This document shows, piece after piece, positions 10,278 to 19,837 of a stretch of DNA of 64,000 bases (positions are counted from its first letter, which is position 1; each line of letters starts with the position of its first letter). Under the pieces are notes generated by a model. It worked only from the letters and a program-made list of their open reading frames with translations, did no database searches and was not told the origin of the DNA. Source of the DNA: Phytophthora colocasiae. Its lineage: Eukaryota > Oomycota > Peronosporomycetes > Peronosporales > Peronosporaceae. The position numbers and the translations under genes are program-made. The stretch spans positions 2,294,001 through 2,358,000 of the forward strand of contig JAGKQI010000061.1 in the NCBI GenBank assembly GCA_018806915.1, read 5' to 3'.

Positions 10278-10291
10278 GGTACTGAGCCCAA
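10278..10291 (+). promoter_or_regulatory. Copia-A primer-binding site (half-tRNA type)
   Basis: ggtactgagcccaa directly follows the 5' LTR. The equivalent sites in Copia-B (ggttctgagcccaa) and Copia-C (ggttatgagcccaa) are close relatives. The Copia-C form is complementary to the anticodon-loop region of eukaryotic initiator tRNA-Met (loop CUCAUAA), the kind of internal priming known from Drosophila copia. The Copia-A site differs from that form at two bases. Confidence 0.6.
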
Positions 10292-10343
10292 ACGTCGAAG
10301 ACCGTGAGAACTAACACTCTCAGGCTTCAGTGTTGCCTTCGCT

Positions 10344-13300
10344 ATGGCGACACCACAGACAAGTACTGCTGCCTCGTCAGCAAGTAGCACCTCCATGGTG
10401 GGGACAACGGCAACTGGAAGCGTTGGACCAAATGTATCGAGTTCGGCTAGTGTTGTAATACCCACAGCAACTACATCGGCAGCTTCTACTGGAGTGTTGG
10501 GTACTACTGGGAGCAACATGTCCGGTGGATTTACGTTTTCAAGTGTGATGACTGGTAGACAAGCAACAATGCCTATGGGGTCTCAATCTTCTGTGGCTAG
10601 TGTTGGGGCCACGGGCATACCGTCCTTTACGACGTTGCCTGGTACTGGAATGGCACACAGTTACGGATATGGATTTCCTACTGGTATGTATGGCTCAGGA
10701 GCAATTGGTACTCATATTAGTCACCCCGTTGGAGGTGGTGGAGGTGGAATTAAGGACATCTCGAACAAACCTCCTGTAATGAAGAGCAGTTTTGACCTTT
10801 ACGCGGTGCAGCTGAAGACGTATTTGACTCGCTTAGGTTTGTGGAGTTTGATTGACGGTACGGAGATACGTCCACTCTACGATGTAAACCTGCAAGCTGA
10901 TTTTGACGCACGGGATAATGCTGCTCGAGAGGCAATTTTACGTGGTATCCCTGAGGTAGACGCCGAGTTAATATGCCACGAGGTTTCTGCGAAGGATATG
11001 TGGATTCGCTTTGAGAACAAGCAGACCAAGCGAGAGTATGCAAACTACATTTTCGCTCGGGAACAGTTATACTCGAGTAAGTACAATCGTGATTTGGAAA
11101 TGACTGATTGGCTTCGAGATATCCAGTTGAAGCGTAGAGAGCTTTCACATTATGGCAAAGTGATAAATGACGAAGAGTTTGCTGAAATTCTTCTGGCCAA
11201 TGTGACTCGGACACACCGAGACGTTGTGCGTCAGTTCTCACGCCACTATGCTGCACTTGCCTTACCTGGAACTCAACTGATGCCACCCACATCCGCGCAA
11301 GTGATGAATGCTCTCCTTGCGGAGGATGCTCTGGACGAGAATGTCGCGGATGCTCCTAGGGCGATTGGATCTACTAGTAAGCAAAAGACGAATTCTGGAG
11401 CTGATAGTGGAGGAAATAGCAAGAAGAAGCGTCGAGGGAGATACAAGGCAAAGCAGAAGAACAAAGATGGGAATTCTGGTAAAACCAAGAAAGTTGTTTG
11501 CTGGAAGTGCGGTGAGCAGGGCCACATTAGGCCTAACTGCCCTAATGAGAAATCTGATGATAATTCTCAAAACCAGAAACAATCTGCGGGTATGGAAGCC
11601 AAGCGTTGGCAGAATAAGCAAGGAGGTGAAGATAAAGGTGGAAAGAAGAGTGTTGATGCATTGACAGTGCGCAAGATTGGTGCGACTGCAGTTGGCACTC
11701 GTTCTCGGAAGTCTGGAATGACAGAGTGGGTTTTGGATACAGCAACTGACGTACATGTCTGTACTGACATGAGCTTGTTGGACAACCCACAGCGAGATAA
11801 TGAACACCTTTTTCTCGACTTCGATGGTCAACCGAAAGGAGAACGGCTGGTTGGTGATGTGCGAGTTATTGTGACCAATCTAAACGGAAACCAAGAGGAA
11901 GTTTTGACTCTGATTGGTACTATTCATACGCCTACTGGACCGGATAACCTGTTGAGTTCTCACTTACTTGAAGAACATGGGTGGAAAATGGCTTTCGAAC
12001 GGGAGAATGGAATAGCCTGCTGCTACCTGATGAAAAATGAAGCGAAACTCAGACTGGAGAAGAAACGAGGTCGTTATCGACTACAAGCGAGATCCTCTGG
12101 AGATCGTGAAGTACATATTATCTCACAAGCAGCTAAACGGGATACAAGCGCTCTTGAGAGATGGCACCTACGGTATGCTCATCTGAATTATCCAGAATTG
12201 CGACAAATGATTTCGCATGAGACGGCTTCTGGGTTTGAGGGCTTGGATAGTGATAACACTGCAGAACCAACTGACAAATGCTGGACATGTCGGGCATCGA
12301 AACTTAAGCGTATGTCGTATAAGAAGACAATAACAAGACGAACTACCGAATGTTACCAGAAGCTGATGTCGGATATGTGCTATGTAGGAGTGGAAACTCA
12401 CCTCGGCTACAAGCATTTCCAGCTGATACAAGATGAAGCAACACGATACGTGTGGGGTTTCTTGATGAAAGCAAAGGAAGAAGCCACTATTGTTGCGATG
12501 AGCCACGTGAAGTGGTTGCTGGCCCAAGGTCACAGAGTTGAAGTATTCTCGTGTGACCGAGGAAAGGAGCTGGTAAATAAACGGATGAAAGCATTTCTCA
12601 GGGCGGAAGGAGTAGAGTTCTTGTGGACAAATGCTTACAGTCCTGAGGAAAATGGTCTTGTCGAAAAGATGAACGGCGTCTTGTTGTCACGCGTACGTAG
12701 TTTACTGACAACTGCGAACATGCCGGATCTGTTGTGGGGTGAAGCTTTTACGTTTGCGGTAGAAGTAGTGAATGTGAGTCCATCTCGAGGCCTAGATGGT
12801 GACACACCTTACGCGCGACGATTTGGTGAGAAGCCATACGTTGGAATCATGCGTGTGTGGGGATGTGTTGTGCACGAGTTCACGCCCAAGGTGCTACGCA
12901 CTAACAAGCTGGAGAATCCTGGTAAATTGGGTCTTTTCCTTGGATTCGCGAAGAACTCAGAAGGGTTTCGCATTTTGAATCTACGAAATGGAGACATTAA
13001 TGAGAGACGTTCGGTGGAGTTTGATGAGAGCTGGACCGTGGAGTGTTCATATGTGGAGCATTTATTGGCAAATCGGTACCAGCGTGGACATTACAGTCTT
13101 CCGGATGTGATTCCGTTGGTTCGACTTCCTGTTATGGCAGCAGTGACTCGTAGTGAGTTGGCTGCACCCTCTGCAAAACGTCAACGTCTTGCAAATGCAC
13201 ACGGTAGTGGACAACTTAGTGGTGTGGTAGAGCAGTCTCCGGTTAGTGCGGGGAATCCTGTGGCTAAACCGTCGAGCTTGTCTCCAGCGAGAGTGCCTTT

Positions 13301-13508
13301 GGCTGATGCTCGGCTGTCACCGTTAGATGTACCGCAACGCCAGGTTGAGTACTTTGAGTACGACCAGCTACATAATGGAGGCAGCGATCTCGAGGAAGAT
13401 TTGGGTGAGCCTAACAGCCTCTCAATGCCTCAACGAGAGCTGCGAGACTCTGTTGAAGTGCAGAATGCTGATGATAAAGATGTGGAGGAGGAAGTTGAAG
13501 TGTTATAG
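10344..13508 (+). CDS. Copia-A Gag-protease-integrase
   Basis: 1054 codons from an ATG 66 bp after the LTR. In order: a Ser/Thr/Gly-rich N-terminus (about 1-140); a Copia-type Gag domain (FDLYAVQLKTYLTRLGLW...); a basic stretch; a zinc knuckle CWKCGEQGHIRPNC; a protease with WVLDTATDVHVC (DTA where Copia usually has DSG/DSA); an integrase zinc region ending CWTCRASK; the integrase core (DEATRYVWG, SCDRGKELVN, SPEENGLVEKMNGV); and the start of the linker to RT. The frame ends at a TAG (13506-13508) in the acidic linker, while RT resumes in another phase, so the polyprotein is interrupted by a single frameshift. Confidence 0.9.
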   Translation: MATPQTSTAASSASSTSMVGTTATGSVGPNVSSSASVVIPTATTSAASTGVLGTTGSNMSGGFTFSSVMTGRQATMPMGSQSSVASVGATGIPSFTTLPGTGMAHSYGYGFPTGMYGSGAIGTHISHPVGGGGGGIKDISNKPPVMKSSFDLYAVQLKTYLTRLGLWSLIDGTEIRPLYDVNLQADFDARDNAAREAILRGIPEVDAELICHEVSAKDMWIRFENKQTKREYANYIFAREQLYSSKYNRDLEMTDWLRDIQLKRRELSHYGKVINDEEFAEILLANVTRTHRDVVRQFSRHYAALALPGTQLMPPTSAQVMNALLAEDALDENVADAPRAIGSTSKQKTNSGADSGGNSKKKRRGRYKAKQKNKDGNSGKTKKVVCWKCGEQGHIRPNCPNEKSDDNSQNQKQSAGMEAKRWQNKQGGEDKGGKKSVDALTVRKIGATAVGTRSRKSGMTEWVLDTATDVHVCTDMSLLDNPQRDNEHLFLDFDGQPKGERLVGDVRVIVTNLNGNQEEVLTLIGTIHTPTGPDNLLSSHLLEEHGWKMAFERENGIACCYLMKNEAKLRLEKKRGRYRLQARSSGDREVHIISQAAKRDTSALERWHLRYAHLNYPELRQMISHETASGFEGLDSDNTAEPTDKCWTCRASKLKRMSYKKTITRRTTECYQKLMSDMCYVGVETHLGYKHFQLIQDEATRYVWGFLMKAKEEATIVAMSHVKWLLAQGHRVEVFSCDRGKELVNKRMKAFLRAEGVEFLWTNAYSPEENGLVEKMNGVLLSRVRSLLTTANMPDLLWGEAFTFAVEVVNVSPSRGLDGDTPYARRFGEKPYVGIMRVWGCVVHEFTPKVLRTNKLENPGKLGLFLGFAKNSEGFRILNLRNGDINERRSVEFDESWTVECSYVEHLLANRYQRGHYSLPDVIPLVRLPVMAAVTRSELAAPSAKRQRLANAHGSGQLSGVVEQSPVSAGNPVAKPSSLSPARVPLADARLSPLDVPQRQVEYFEYDQLHNGGSDLEEDLGEPNSLSMPQRELRDSVEVQNADDKDVEEEVEVL

Positions 13509-13522
13509 CTTCGGGTGAACCA

Positions 13523-15358
13523 ATGGAAATATATCAAAGCTCAGTGGGAGATAATGATTATGGAAGTGAACATGGGAGTGACTCAGATTATCGTGACGTC
13601 TTTGAAGAAGAGAGTGATGAAGAGTTTGGTGCTGGAGAATCGTTTCGGCGCTCATCACGAATTCGCAGACCCAACGTCCGCATGAAAGACTATGAGTTAG
13701 AGTTGCCAGAGAGTCTGGTGATCCAGGCTATGCATGCAGTGATGGATCCAGTCTCAGTGCAAGCAGCTTTGGATGCGCCGGATGCAGAACAGTGGATTGA
13801 AGCGCTGAACAAAGAGTACAGTGAAATGTTGAGAAATAAAACATGGGAACTAGTGGAGAAACCAGAGGGCGTGAAGGTGTTGACCAGTAGATGGGTGTTT
13901 GTGCGTAAGCGCAATGCTCAAGGCCAAGTTGAGAGACATCGAGCCCGGATAACTATTAGGGGCTGTCAACAAAAGTACGGCTTGGACTTCTGGGAGACTT
14001 ACGCTCCGGTGGTGTGTATGGAAGCAGTAAGATTGATTCTTCTGCTGGCTCTACACTACAACTTAGAGTGCCGTCACATTGATTTTGTGACAGCTTTTCT
14101 CAACGGGCCCATTGATGCAGAGATTTACATGAAGCAACCAGAATTCTTTGACGATGGAACTGGGCGAGTGTGTAAGTTGCTTCGGAGCCTGTATGGTTTG
14201 AAACAGGCACCGCGGATGTGGTACCAGACACTTGACAATTATTTGAAGGAGTGTGGCTTTAAGAGATCAAAGATGGATGGAGGTATTTACTATCGCTGGG
14301 TTGACAGTAGTCCTATCTTTCTGACTCTCTACGTGGATGACATTGTGATTGCTGCGTCTGCGGAGAACACCAAGCTGGTGTTGACTGAACTGGCTAATAA
14401 GTTTCAAGTGAAGGACCTAGGAAACGTGAATCACTTACTATCGATGGAAATTAAGTACATCCCAGGTCTATCGCTGACAATTTCTCAGCGAGGATACATT
14501 GGAAGAATTCTTGAACGGTTCAAGATGGACAAATGCAAGCCCATGCCAACGCCACAGGCCAAGGGCAACCTTCCTCTCCCTGGCGACCCTGACAGAGAAG
14601 TGGTATGCGTGAATAGCAATCCGGATATGGACTATCAATGCATTGTAGGTTCGTTGCAGTATCTGGTGAGTTGTTCTCGGCCAGATATCGCCAATGCAGT
14701 GCGAACACTTGGCAAATTCCTTACCTGTTTCACGAAGGAGCATGAAGTGATGGCAAAACGTGTTCTGCGGTATCTGCAAGGTACACGCGACTATGGTTTG
14801 GTATGGATCAAGCCAATACCGAGAGGAATACGGTTGGTGGCCTATGCTGATGCTGACTTAGGAAACGAGAAGGATGATCGTAAGTCTATCACTGGCTACG
14901 TTCTTCAGCTCAATGGCTGCACTTTCGCCTACAAGAGTAAGAAGCAGTCGATCATGACGGATGATACTTGCAGTGCTGAATTTGTGGCTGCTAGTGAGTG
15001 TTCAACTATGATCATGTGGACGCACAATTTGTGCAAAGAGCTGAAACTCCGACGGACAGAGCAAACCGTCCTGTACGAGGACAACCAAGCTACTATCAAA
15101 GTGATGGAAGAAGTGAGCAGTGGATACAAAGTTCGAAGTGTGGATTTGAAATTTCACAAGGTTAGGGACTTTGTGGAACGCAAGGTGTTCCGTGTGGAGT
15201 ACTGCCCAAGTGAAGATAACTTGGCAGACATTTTTACTAAGCCGCTAGGCCCACAGCAGTTCTGTAAACTGCGTCAAGCTCTCAATGTGGTGCCAGTGCC
15301 GACTCAGGAGTCGTTGCACACGGCTAGCGATGTGGAAACTGTGGATGAGACCCTGTAA
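13523..15358 (+). CDS. Copia-A reverse transcriptase-RNase H
   Basis: 611 codons from an ATG at 13523. It holds the conserved Copia RT series: WVFVRKRNAQG, ETYAPVV, HIDFVTAFLNGPI, SLYGLKQAPRMWY and the catalytic LYVDDIVIA. RNase H follows, with Asp in AYADADLG and YEDNQATI and the ADIFTKPL end motif. It normally forms one polyprotein with the preceding frame; here the open phase begins just after a TGA near 13496, so the ATG is only the first available start, not an independent gene start. The stop is 13 bp before the 3' LTR. Confidence 0.9.
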   Translation: MEIYQSSVGDNDYGSEHGSDSDYRDVFEEESDEEFGAGESFRRSSRIRRPNVRMKDYELELPESLVIQAMHAVMDPVSVQAALDAPDAEQWIEALNKEYSEMLRNKTWELVEKPEGVKVLTSRWVFVRKRNAQGQVERHRARITIRGCQQKYGLDFWETYAPVVCMEAVRLILLLALHYNLECRHIDFVTAFLNGPIDAEIYMKQPEFFDDGTGRVCKLLRSLYGLKQAPRMWYQTLDNYLKECGFKRSKMDGGIYYRWVDSSPIFLTLYVDDIVIAASAENTKLVLTELANKFQVKDLGNVNHLLSMEIKYIPGLSLTISQRGYIGRILERFKMDKCKPMPTPQAKGNLPLPGDPDREVVCVNSNPDMDYQCIVGSLQYLVSCSRPDIANAVRTLGKFLTCFTKEHEVMAKRVLRYLQGTRDYGLVWIKPIPRGIRLVAYADADLGNEKDDRKSITGYVLQLNGCTFAYKSKKQSIMTDDTCSAEFVAASECSTMIMWTHNLCKELKLRRTEQTVLYEDNQATIKVMEEVSSGYKVRSVDLKFHKVRDFVERKVFRVEYCPSEDNLADIFTKPLGPQQFCKLRQALNVVPVPTQESLHTASDVETVDETL

Positions 15359-15371
15359 CACGAAGTGGGAG

Positions 15372-15600
15372 TGTGAACAACGGCAGTTGGCGTCTGTCGT
15401 GTTCCAAGTTTCTCTTCGCAGTTGAAGTGGTGAATTCGGATTTGGTAATGCTGAGTCTCGTCGCAGAGTATATTTATCTTTAGTATTGTATACTGTAGCC
15501 TACTGATAACAGAGACTGCGCTCAGTCGTAGTTCTCTCGCAATCCCAATTGTGCTGAGTGGGCGAGCAGTTGTTTGTGTCTTCTGTGCCTAAAGCTAACA
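15372..15600 (+). repeat. Copia-A 3' LTR
   Basis: 229 bp, identical as read to the 5' LTR, followed by the gtaaa duplication. The cgaagtgggag just before it is a plausible polypurine tract. Confidence 0.93.
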
Positions 15601-15860
15601 GTAAACACACAGTTGGGGAAGCTGGCACTTCCGGTAACAAGTTCTTGCCGATTGTATTGCTTGCTTGGAAGCAAAAAGGAAAGTGTCTAAAGTCCTGTTC
15701 TGCTAAACTACTCGCTACTGCGAGCTAAACGGACGTCCTTATGAAGTCAGTCCTTGTTGCTGCAGTTGCAACTGCAACTGCAACCTGTACCAGCCGATCG
15801 TACTGCAACCGCATACACCGATCGATGTGCGAAGGCTTTCAACCTGAGCCCCACGCTACA

Positions 15861-16258
15861 ATTCCCCCCAAGACTTGCACACACTCGCACAGCGAACGCA
15901 GCACTTGGAAGAGCCTTGACAATCATTATGGTACACGGTACCAATTTAAAATGTACTGAACTTCAGTCAAATGTCAGTGACACCATCTGACTCAACAATT
16001 ACGTCACAATTGTGTCATCACTTTTTCACCATACAGTGTATCCATGGCTACTGCCATAGTTGTACACAGGGAGTGATACTACCACAACCCAACGTTACCA
16101 AATAGCATTCGCTACATTAGCACCGAATCACACTGTGATTGTTGTCGCAACAGCACTGCTGTCGCAAACGGACGTGTATCCACTGGATACGTTGCCGGTA
16201 GGGCAGAAATGCTGCAACAGCAACGCTTCCACCACACCTGCACCCACACATTGTGCAC
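15861..16258 (-). other. Gypsy-2 3' untranslated region
   Basis: About 400 bp between the end of the chromodomain and the 3' LTR. On the element strand a G-rich run (cttggggggaat, 15861-15872) abuts the LTR and is the likely polypurine tract for plus-strand DNA priming. No other feature was recognised. Confidence 0.6.
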
Positions 16259-16770
16259 TTAGACCAATAGCTCAAAAGCAGCGGCCAACTTGTCATCCTT
16301 GACTGCAACAACGTAGTCACGGACCAGAGCAGGGACGTCCTTAGTCATCGCCTGAAGTGGTTCCCAAGAGTCCTCAATCTCTTCCAACCCACACCAGCTC
16401 ACTAGCAACTCGAAGCTCCGGGTATCCTCATTCCATCGGTGCTTGATAAGCTGCTGGACCTTAAGCACGATGCCTTGGGCAGCAACATGCTCTAAAAGCT
16501 CTTCAGTCACTTCCAAGTCACTGTCTGCATAGAACTTTATGCGTGAGGCGTGCACATCTTGTTCGGCGCCCGTAATGAGGTGGCGGACTCGAAATGAGTG
16601 AGAGTCTGCACGCGTGATAACGTACGGGCCAACCCATGTCACGAGCAACTTACTGTGTCGTCGCTCATCGACACGTGATCTTAGGACGTAATCACCGACA
16701 GAAAAGTTGACGACTTGTGCCCCTCTGGACTTTCTCTTGTTCAGAAGTGTTATCTTCTCACGCTTGTCGG
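16259..16770 (-). CDS. Gypsy-2 integrase C-terminus and chromodomain (fragment)
   Basis: This is the 3' end of Gypsy-2 pol, cut from the rest by the MULE. Reading from 16770: the basic KREKITLLNKRK linker, the integrase SH3-like barrel (SVGDYVLRSRV, LVTWVGPY), then a chromodomain with VSWCGLEEIEDSWEP, then a stop at 16259. Chromodomains of this type are thought to steer integration to particular chromatin. The 9 bp at 16762-16770 (gcttgtcgg) are the MULE target duplication. No internal frameshift is visible. Confidence 0.9.
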
Positions 16771-16816
16771 GGGAGTTGTTAATCCCACTAGACAAAACTG
16801 TTATTCGCACTAGACA
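16771..16816 (+). repeat. MULE left terminal inverted repeat
   Basis: 46 bp, matched without error by the reverse complement of 19792-19837. Confidence 0.95.
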
Positions 16817-16910
16817 GTACCATCATCCTGGTACAGTAGCTGGTAACAAAAGCTCAGAATACCTTGCTATTCGCGAAGTAGCGACTAGTCTCACATCGGC
16901 GAGAAGAACG

Positions 16911-17537
16911 ATGAGCGCGCATGATCTCCCCGCCGTCAAAGCGGCAATTGCTCGTCTTGGTAGAAAGTCACTGCAGGCCGGTGACATCATCACTTACATG
17001 TCACCTGGATACGGAGACACAGGGCGCGACGGCCGCGAAATGACAGCCCGTGTATTGGCAGTTACGTCAAATGCCGAATACCCTCTCAATCTTGACACTA
17101 ACGAGCTTCTTATCCCTACCTGGAAGATTCGAAAAGAAGAGGACCCTCTAGATCGACGGCAATGGCGAAGCGTTCGATCATTTGATTTGATTGACAGTGC
17201 TATCGCTGGACGTACCCGACGAGAAGCTTTTGCTGAAGCTGCTCGAGATATTCCAGCAATAGTTCTGGCTAGTTTAAGCGGGTCAGCACAGATTGACACT
17301 CATGAAGACGCACCGAAACTCGACAAGGATTCTCGGTATACATCTGGGACTGCCCATATAGAAAACACTGCCGACGAAAAGCTTAGATGTCCTGTTCATC
17401 GTGTCCTTCATAATAAGGGAAAAGGGAGAGGTGTAACTGAAGAAACAACAAGTGCGTCAATGAATACGATGAATTTACTGGAAGAGACATTGACTCCGAC
17501 GTATTTTTGGGTGCTTGCCCTGAATTTGATATGGTGA
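16911..17537 (+). CDS. MULE N-terminal open frame, function unknown
   Basis: 208 codons from an ATG 95 bp inside the inverted repeat. No known domain was recognised. The first 130 residues look like a folded globular domain (GDIITYMSPGYGDTGRDGRE, then PTWKIRKEEDPLDRRQW). The last part is low complexity and probably out of frame: the transposase phase, open from 17441, gives a more protein-like reading (CVNEYDEFTGRD, ACPEFDMV). So this is likely the N-terminal part of one transposase protein, with a frameshift between 17441 and 17460. Confidence 0.55.
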   Translation: MSAHDLPAVKAAIARLGRKSLQAGDIITYMSPGYGDTGRDGREMTARVLAVTSNAEYPLNLDTNELLIPTWKIRKEEDPLDRRQWRSVRSFDLIDSAIAGRTRREAFAEAARDIPAIVLASLSGSAQIDTHEDAPKLDKDSRYTSGTAHIENTADEKLRCPVHRVLHNKGKGRGVTEETTSASMNTMNLLEETLTPTYFWVLALNLIW

Positions 17538-18835
17538 CTTCTGGTGCAAACACGGCGGTATCCGAAACTACGCTTACGTTTCCTGGTAACCCAGACGGTC
17601 TTCTCCTGACAACCGAAAATCATGGTGACATTGCGTCTGAGTCGTCGAAGACTGTTAGTGATACTGGAGCAAAATCTACTGATTCAATTGCTTACCTACA
17701 AGTACCAAACATTTTACCTGTTCCACCCGTTCAGGTTTTTGATTCTCCTCATCTAGCAAAAGACTTGATGAACCAATTCGCTCGAAACCATGGCTACGCT
17801 CTCGTCGTATTACGATCGCTTGTGGACCGGCAGAAAGTTAAATATCGGGTTATTTTCGCATGTGATCGCAATGGAAACTACAAGGACGTCTACAAACCGC
17901 GACGAGGTGCAAAACGACGCCCAAACGCTGCATCAAGGAAATGTGGATGTACCATGCGAATTAACTTGTACCTCAACCGTGAAACGGGCAAATGGCATGT
18001 ACACTACGACAAGTCTACAAACTGGTATCACAAGTACGATGGCACTGAGTTTGGACACAACCATGATCCTTCGACAAGTTCTTCTTCGCATCCAGCACAT
18101 CGCAAAGCAGATCTCACGTCCGATGTTCGTCAGCTCATCACTTTAGACGCACAACTTGGTATCAAGCCATCTCGAACGATGGCGAGAATTCTACAGTCCG
18201 ACCCAAACTCTGCTGTGTCGATGACTGACGTCCACAATATTAGACAAACTGCTCGACCTGCCAATTACGACCTTGAAAAATCACGAATCGAGAATTTGTT
18301 CTCTCTTCTATCTAATAGCGATCATTATTTTTCGCACGAAGTGGATAAAACTCAGAAGATTACCCACTTGTTTTTTTCTTTAAGGGAGGCCGTCAAAATC
18401 TTCAAGGCAAACCCTGACGTCGTACTGATGGATTGCACCTACAAAACTAATGTTTTCGAGATGCCTCTTTTGAACATGGTGGGCGTGACTGGTATGAACA
18501 CCACTATTCACTTAGCGCAAGCATTTCTCCGCGGCGAAACTAAAGTGGACTACAGTTGGTCGCTTAGTCACCTGAGACGTGTTATGGAAGCTGAAAATAT
18601 TTCTCTTCCTCAAGTTTTTATGACCGACTGTGACGTGGCTCTCATGAACGCCTTAGAACTGGTCTTTCCAGAAGTTCCTGTTCTATTGTGTGTTTGGCAT
18701 ATTCTGATGGATGTAAGGAATCATGCGAAGAGTACTTTCATGGTAGATCGTGATTCATCCATGACCATTGACGGTGAAAAACACAGCAAAAACGAGTTTC
18801 TAAGGCGAAAAAAATATTGGACGAGGCGGGATTAA
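17507..18835 (+). CDS. MULE transposase: FAR1-type zinc domain and first part of the DDE core
   Basis: 442 codons; the phase is open from 17441, so the ATG at 17507 may not be the true start. In order: a FAR1/WRKY-GCM1-type DNA-binding domain (YRVIFACDRNGNYKD, RKCGCTMRI, W.VHYD, HNHD ligands); a helical linker; then the MULE transposase domain with the first Asp in VVLMDCTYKTN, the second in VFMTDCDVALMNAL, and CVWHILMDVRNHAK. It would bind the inverted repeats and catalyse strand cleavage in the nucleus. The frame closes at 18835, just after an A7 run (18808-18814), and the domain continues in the -1 phase. Confidence 0.88.
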   Translation: MGACPEFDMVTSGANTAVSETTLTFPGNPDGLLLTTENHGDIASESSKTVSDTGAKSTDSIAYLQVPNILPVPPVQVFDSPHLAKDLMNQFARNHGYALVVLRSLVDRQKVKYRVIFACDRNGNYKDVYKPRRGAKRRPNAASRKCGCTMRINLYLNRETGKWHVHYDKSTNWYHKYDGTEFGHNHDPSTSSSSHPAHRKADLTSDVRQLITLDAQLGIKPSRTMARILQSDPNSAVSMTDVHNIRQTARPANYDLEKSRIENLFSLLSNSDHYFSHEVDKTQKITHLFFSLREAVKIFKANPDVVLMDCTYKTNVFEMPLLNMVGVTGMNTTIHLAQAFLRGETKVDYSWSLSHLRRVMEAENISLPQVFMTDCDVALMNALELVFPEVPVLLCVWHILMDVRNHAKSTFMVDRDSSMTIDGEKHSKNEFLRRKKYWTRRD

Positions 18836-19689
18836 ACGAGTTTTGTGATTCTTTCAAAGCTCTTGTAAACGCATCATCTGCTGATGAATACGAACTATTT
18901 CACAGTCAATTACATCGGATTTGTCCCACGGAAGCTGAGTACGTCGATACTGTCTGGCTGAATATATGGAAGATGCGGTTTGTTCGCTGTTGGACTAATC
19001 GACACGTCCATTTCGATATGTATGCCACATCTCGAGTGGAGGGGTATCACTCTGCGCTAAAAGGATGGCTCCAGTCGAGGGGGGATCTATTTAAGATGTA
19101 CCAGACGATGAAAACTTGGTGGCGCCTCTCAATTAAGACACACAGAGATGCTGTATCCAATGAGGTGATTCGAGTCCCAAAACCATTAAGAGAACCATTA
19201 TTTGTCAACGTTGTGAAGATTATTCACAAGTACGCTTTGCTTAGATGTGTGGAACTACTGGACACAGATATCGTGAATTCGTGCAGCGGAGTATTCACAC
19301 ATTCAACCGGCCTTCCCTGCCCTCATCGTCTAAGGCGGCTAAAAGAAGAGGGAAAAGCGCTGATTGTGTCGGATTTTCACGTGCACTGGAAAATTGATCG
19401 GTTTACAGAACCTCCGCCTCCACGAGCCATTGTATTTGAGCCCGACATAAAAACCCGCCGCTCGAATAACAAAAAGCATAAAAACTCTCACAAGACAGGT
19501 TGCGGAGATACAGGTACGCGTCGATCCTTGAGCACTTTTGAACGTGACGAGGCAACGATGTCGACAACTAGCCGTCAACCCCTTCCGACTGAAATACCTG
19601 ATGTACTGACGACACGAGACAGAACGAGTAACTATTCAGTCTACGACGGCGTAGATGAAGACGGATGTGTTAGCTACTTCAGTTTTTAA
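18817..19689 (+). CDS. MULE transposase C-terminal part (DDE Glu and SWIM-like zinc motif)
   Basis: 290 codons, in the -1 phase relative to the preceding frame. It carries the catalytic Glu in ATSRVEGYHSALK and a C...C.H SWIM-like pattern (CSGVFTHSTGLPCPHRL). A basic, Ser/Thr-rich tail follows, ending FSF near the right inverted repeat. The phase is reached exactly by a -1 shift on the A AAA AAA heptamer at 18808-18814. It is part of one transposase, not a separate gene. Confidence 0.85.
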   Translation: MDEAGLNEFCDSFKALVNASSADEYELFHSQLHRICPTEAEYVDTVWLNIWKMRFVRCWTNRHVHFDMYATSRVEGYHSALKGWLQSRGDLFKMYQTMKTWWRLSIKTHRDAVSNEVIRVPKPLREPLFVNVVKIIHKYALLRCVELLDTDIVNSCSGVFTHSTGLPCPHRLRRLKEEGKALIVSDFHVHWKIDRFTEPPPPRAIVFEPDIKTRRSNNKKHKNSHKTGCGDTGTRRSLSTFERDEATMSTTSRQPLPTEIPDVLTTRDRTSNYSVYDGVDEDGCVSYFSF

Positions 19690-19791
19690 ACACACACATT
19701 ACTTTTCAAATCGGATTAATCTTTTTGGGCCTGCGGATTAACACTTTCACCCTTCTACTACTACAGACTGTTGTACCTATCATTGGGTACA

Positions 19792-19837
19792 TGTCTAGTG
19801 CGAATAACAGTTTTGTCTAGTGGGATTAACAACTCCC
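19792..19837 (+). repeat. MULE right terminal inverted repeat
   Basis: 46 bp, perfect inverted copy of 16771-16816, followed directly by the 9-bp duplication at 19838-19846. Confidence 0.95.

Larger units (their letters stand above)
10049..15600 (+). mobile_element. Copia-A: Ty1/Copia LTR retrotransposon, ends complete
   Basis: Two 229-bp LTRs (10049-10277 and 15372-15600, TGTGAACAAC...GCTAACA) read as identical. The flanking 5-bp duplication is gtaaa (10044-10048, 15601-15605). The order Gag, protease, integrase, then RT/RNase H identifies Copia. It is inserted in the LTR of Gypsy-2 in the opposite orientation. Coding is one long frame broken once, near 13500. Confidence 0.96.
10018..15860 (-). 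repeat. Gypsy-2 3' LTR, split by Copia-A
   Basis: The first 31 bp (10018-10048) and the rest (15606-15860) together match the LTR at 29533-29825. The break is marked by gtaaa on both sides of Copia-A (10044-10048 and 15601-15605). The LTR contains a short tgcaac microsatellite near 15758-15782. Confidence 0.92.
16771..19837 (+). mobile_element. Mutator-like DNA transposon (MULE), ends complete
   Basis: 3067 bp with perfect 46-bp terminal inverted repeats (16771-16816 and 19792-19837, gggagttgttaatccc...). It is flanked by the exact 9-bp duplication gcttgtcgg (16762-16770, 19838-19846), the length expected for MULEs. It encodes a transposase with a FAR1-type zinc domain and a DDE core in + orientation. 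It sits in the integrase region of Gypsy-2. Perfect repeats and duplications suggest a recent insertion. Confidence 0.96.
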
